Part shown: piece after piece, positions 13,003-13,947 of the stretch | Layout: every line of letters begins with the position of its first letter | Numbering within the stretch: position 1 is the stretch's first letter | Assembly: GCA_016208345.1 (NCBI GenBank) | Contig: JACQYG010000118.1 | Span: 1-13,947 of the forward strand | From: Chloroflexota bacterium | GTDB lineage: Bacteria; Chloroflexota; DTOL01; JACQYG01 | Direction: 5' to 3' | Length of the DNA stretch: 13,947 bases | Notes under the pieces: model-generated | Database searches by the model: none | Told to the model about the DNA's origin: nothing | The model's input: the letters and a program-made list of their open reading frames with translations, nothing else | Position numbers and translations under genes: made by a program

Positions 13003-13745
13003 ATCATCACCATGCCACCGTCCACAGAGAGAACCTGGCCCGTGATGTAGCTGGCCTCATCCGAGGCCAGGAAGGCCACCGCGTTGGCCACGTCCTCCGC
13101 CGAGCCGAAACGTCCCAATGGGGTTTGCTGAAGCATCGCCGCCTTCAGCTCCTCGGGCAGGCTGGAGGTCAAATCGGTGGGCACCAACCCCGGCGCCACC
13201 GCATTGACGGTGATGTTTCGAGAGCCCACTTCCCTGGCTACGGCCTTGGTAAAGCCAATGAGCCCCGCTTTAGCGGCTGAATAGTTGGCTTGCCCGGCAT
13301 TGCCGGCCAGGCCCGCCACCGACGCGATGTTTACGATACGGCCGTACCGTTGCTTCATCATAGGACGCATGGCCGCTTTGGTGCAGAGGTAGGCGCTTTT
13401 CAGGTCGCACTCCAACACCAGGTCCCAATCCTCCTCGGTCATGCGCATCAAAAGGGTGTCCCGGGTCGTGCCGGCATTGTTCACCAGGATATCCAGGCGC
13501 CCATAGGCCTCCACCGCTTGGCGAATTAAGCGCTCCGCATCTTCGGCCTTAGCTACGTTGGCCTGCACCGCCAAAGCTCGGCCCCCGTTGGCTTTGATCT
13601 CGGCCACCACCTCTTCGGCCGCCGCAGCATTCTTCTGGTAATTCACCACTACCCCAGCTCCCAGGCAAGCCAGCTTCAGGGCAATGGCCCGCCCCAGCCC
13701 TCGCGAACTGCCGGTCACCACGGCGATTCTGCCGGTGAAGTCCAT
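12999..13745 (-). CDS. fabG: 3-oxoacyl-ACP reductase FabG
   Basis: FabG reduces 3-oxoacyl-ACP with NADPH in fatty-acid elongation. The 248-residue SDR fold shows TGSSRGLG (11-18) for NADP, NNAG (89-92), S142, Y155 and K159 of the catalytic set, and the C-terminal SYITGQVLSVDGGM. The position of the fourth catalytic residue, Asn in TNL or VNL of most FabG proteins, is Asp114 here (CDLKS); this is seen in some SDR relatives. The ATG at 13745 is chosen because GGAGGT stands before it, while the GTG at 13766 would overlap the end of fabD. The order fabD-fabG is standard, and the gap is 13 bases. Confidence 0.94.
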   Translation of the reverse strand: MDFTGRIAVVTGSSRGLGRAIALKLACLGAGVVVNYQKNAAAAEEVVAEIKANGGRALAVQANVAKAEDAERLIRQAVEAYGRLDILVNNAGTTRDTLLMRMTEEDWDLVLECDLKSAYLCTKAAMRPMMKQRYGRIVNIASVAGLAGNAGQANYSAAKAGLIGFTKAVAREVGSRNITVNAVAPGLVPTDLTSSLPEELKAAMLQQTPLGRFGSAEDVANAVAFLASDEASYITGQVLSVDGGMVMM

Positions 13746-13758
13746 CGCGACCTCCAAT

Positions 13759-13947
13759 CTACGCACTCGTCAAGTCAATCATCCACTGACGCCACAATGC
13801 CGCATCGCCCAGGCTGACGACGGAGACCTGGGGTGCAATGCGCTTTATCAGGCCGGCCAACACCTGGCCGGGCCCCATCTCTATAAAATGCGTAACGCCC
13901 TGGGACACCATGTGTTGGACCGACTCGGTCCACCGGACCGGTGAGTA
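13759..13947 (-). CDS. fabD: Malonyl-CoA:ACP transacylase, C-terminal end (truncated by window)
   Basis: The last 62 codons of the gene are visible, entering from the right edge and ending in TAG at 13759-13761. SPVRWTESVQHMVSQGVTHFIEMGPG, then VLAGLIKRI, is the typical FabD ending, with the EMGPG loop and the GLxKRI helix. The catalytic serine and histidine lie outside the window. FabD moves malonyl from CoA to ACP, which fits the following fabG and accC genes. The C-terminal tail WRQWMIDLTSA is variable in the family. Confidence 0.9.
   Translation of the reverse strand, partial: YSPVRWTESVQHMVSQGVTHFIEMGPGQVLAGLIKRIAPQVSVVSLGDAALWRQWMIDLTSA

Overview
The window looks like chromosomal DNA of a GC-rich bacterium. 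The best guess is an uncultured Chloroflexota (Anaerolineae-like) lineage. That rests on gene content only: an ECF sigma factor followed by a DUF5667-type membrane protein, a GYD-domain protein, split lysO remnants, and a fabD-fabG-accC-Asp23-nusB-ACP-tatC string. No rRNA, tRNA, CRISPR array or intact mobile element was seen.

Left part (1-6803), mostly + strand. The first block concerns sulfur and Fe-S biology: the C-terminal two thirds of an IscS/NifS-type protein, an IscU scaffold, a broken DsrE-like gene, a TusA-type sulfur carrier and a 28-residue ORF. Next comes a GYD-domain gene with its own promoter. Then follows an envelope-type regulatory cassette: ECF sigma factor, DUF5667-type membrane anti-sigma candidate (apparently frameshifted near its end) and a secreted basic helical protein. 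Facing it is an Rrf2/IscR-like regulator with an IscR-style Cys/Cys/Cys/His set and a 17-bp palindrome just downstream of its promoter. Divergent from that is a membrane-anchored glycoside-hydrolase-like protein, then two overlapping fragments of a split lysO-type exporter. This half carries several decayed genes.

Right part (6804-13947), all minus strand. One long, tightly spaced gene string reads from right to left: fabD (partial), fabG, accC, an Asp23-family gene, nusB, an acyl carrier protein, tatC, a phosphate acyltransferase, a cyclic-2,3-diphosphoglycerate-synthetase-like GTPase and a DUF4446 membrane protein. Gaps run from a 4-nt overlap to 54 nt, so it is probably one or a few transcripts combining fatty-acid synthesis with housekeeping functions.

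The most unusual signals are active-site losses in otherwise well-preserved proteins. The IscS-like protein lacks the PLP lysine, the PLP-contacting glutamine and the substrate-binding arginine, but keeps the persulfide cysteine and sits directly upstream of an intact IscU. The acyl carrier protein has alanine where the phosphopantetheine serine should be. Together with TusA and the IscR-like regulator, the first case suggests a PLP-independent sulfur-relay or Fe-S scaffold module, with Archaeoglobus fulgidus IscS as the nearest known precedent. That functional reading is inference.
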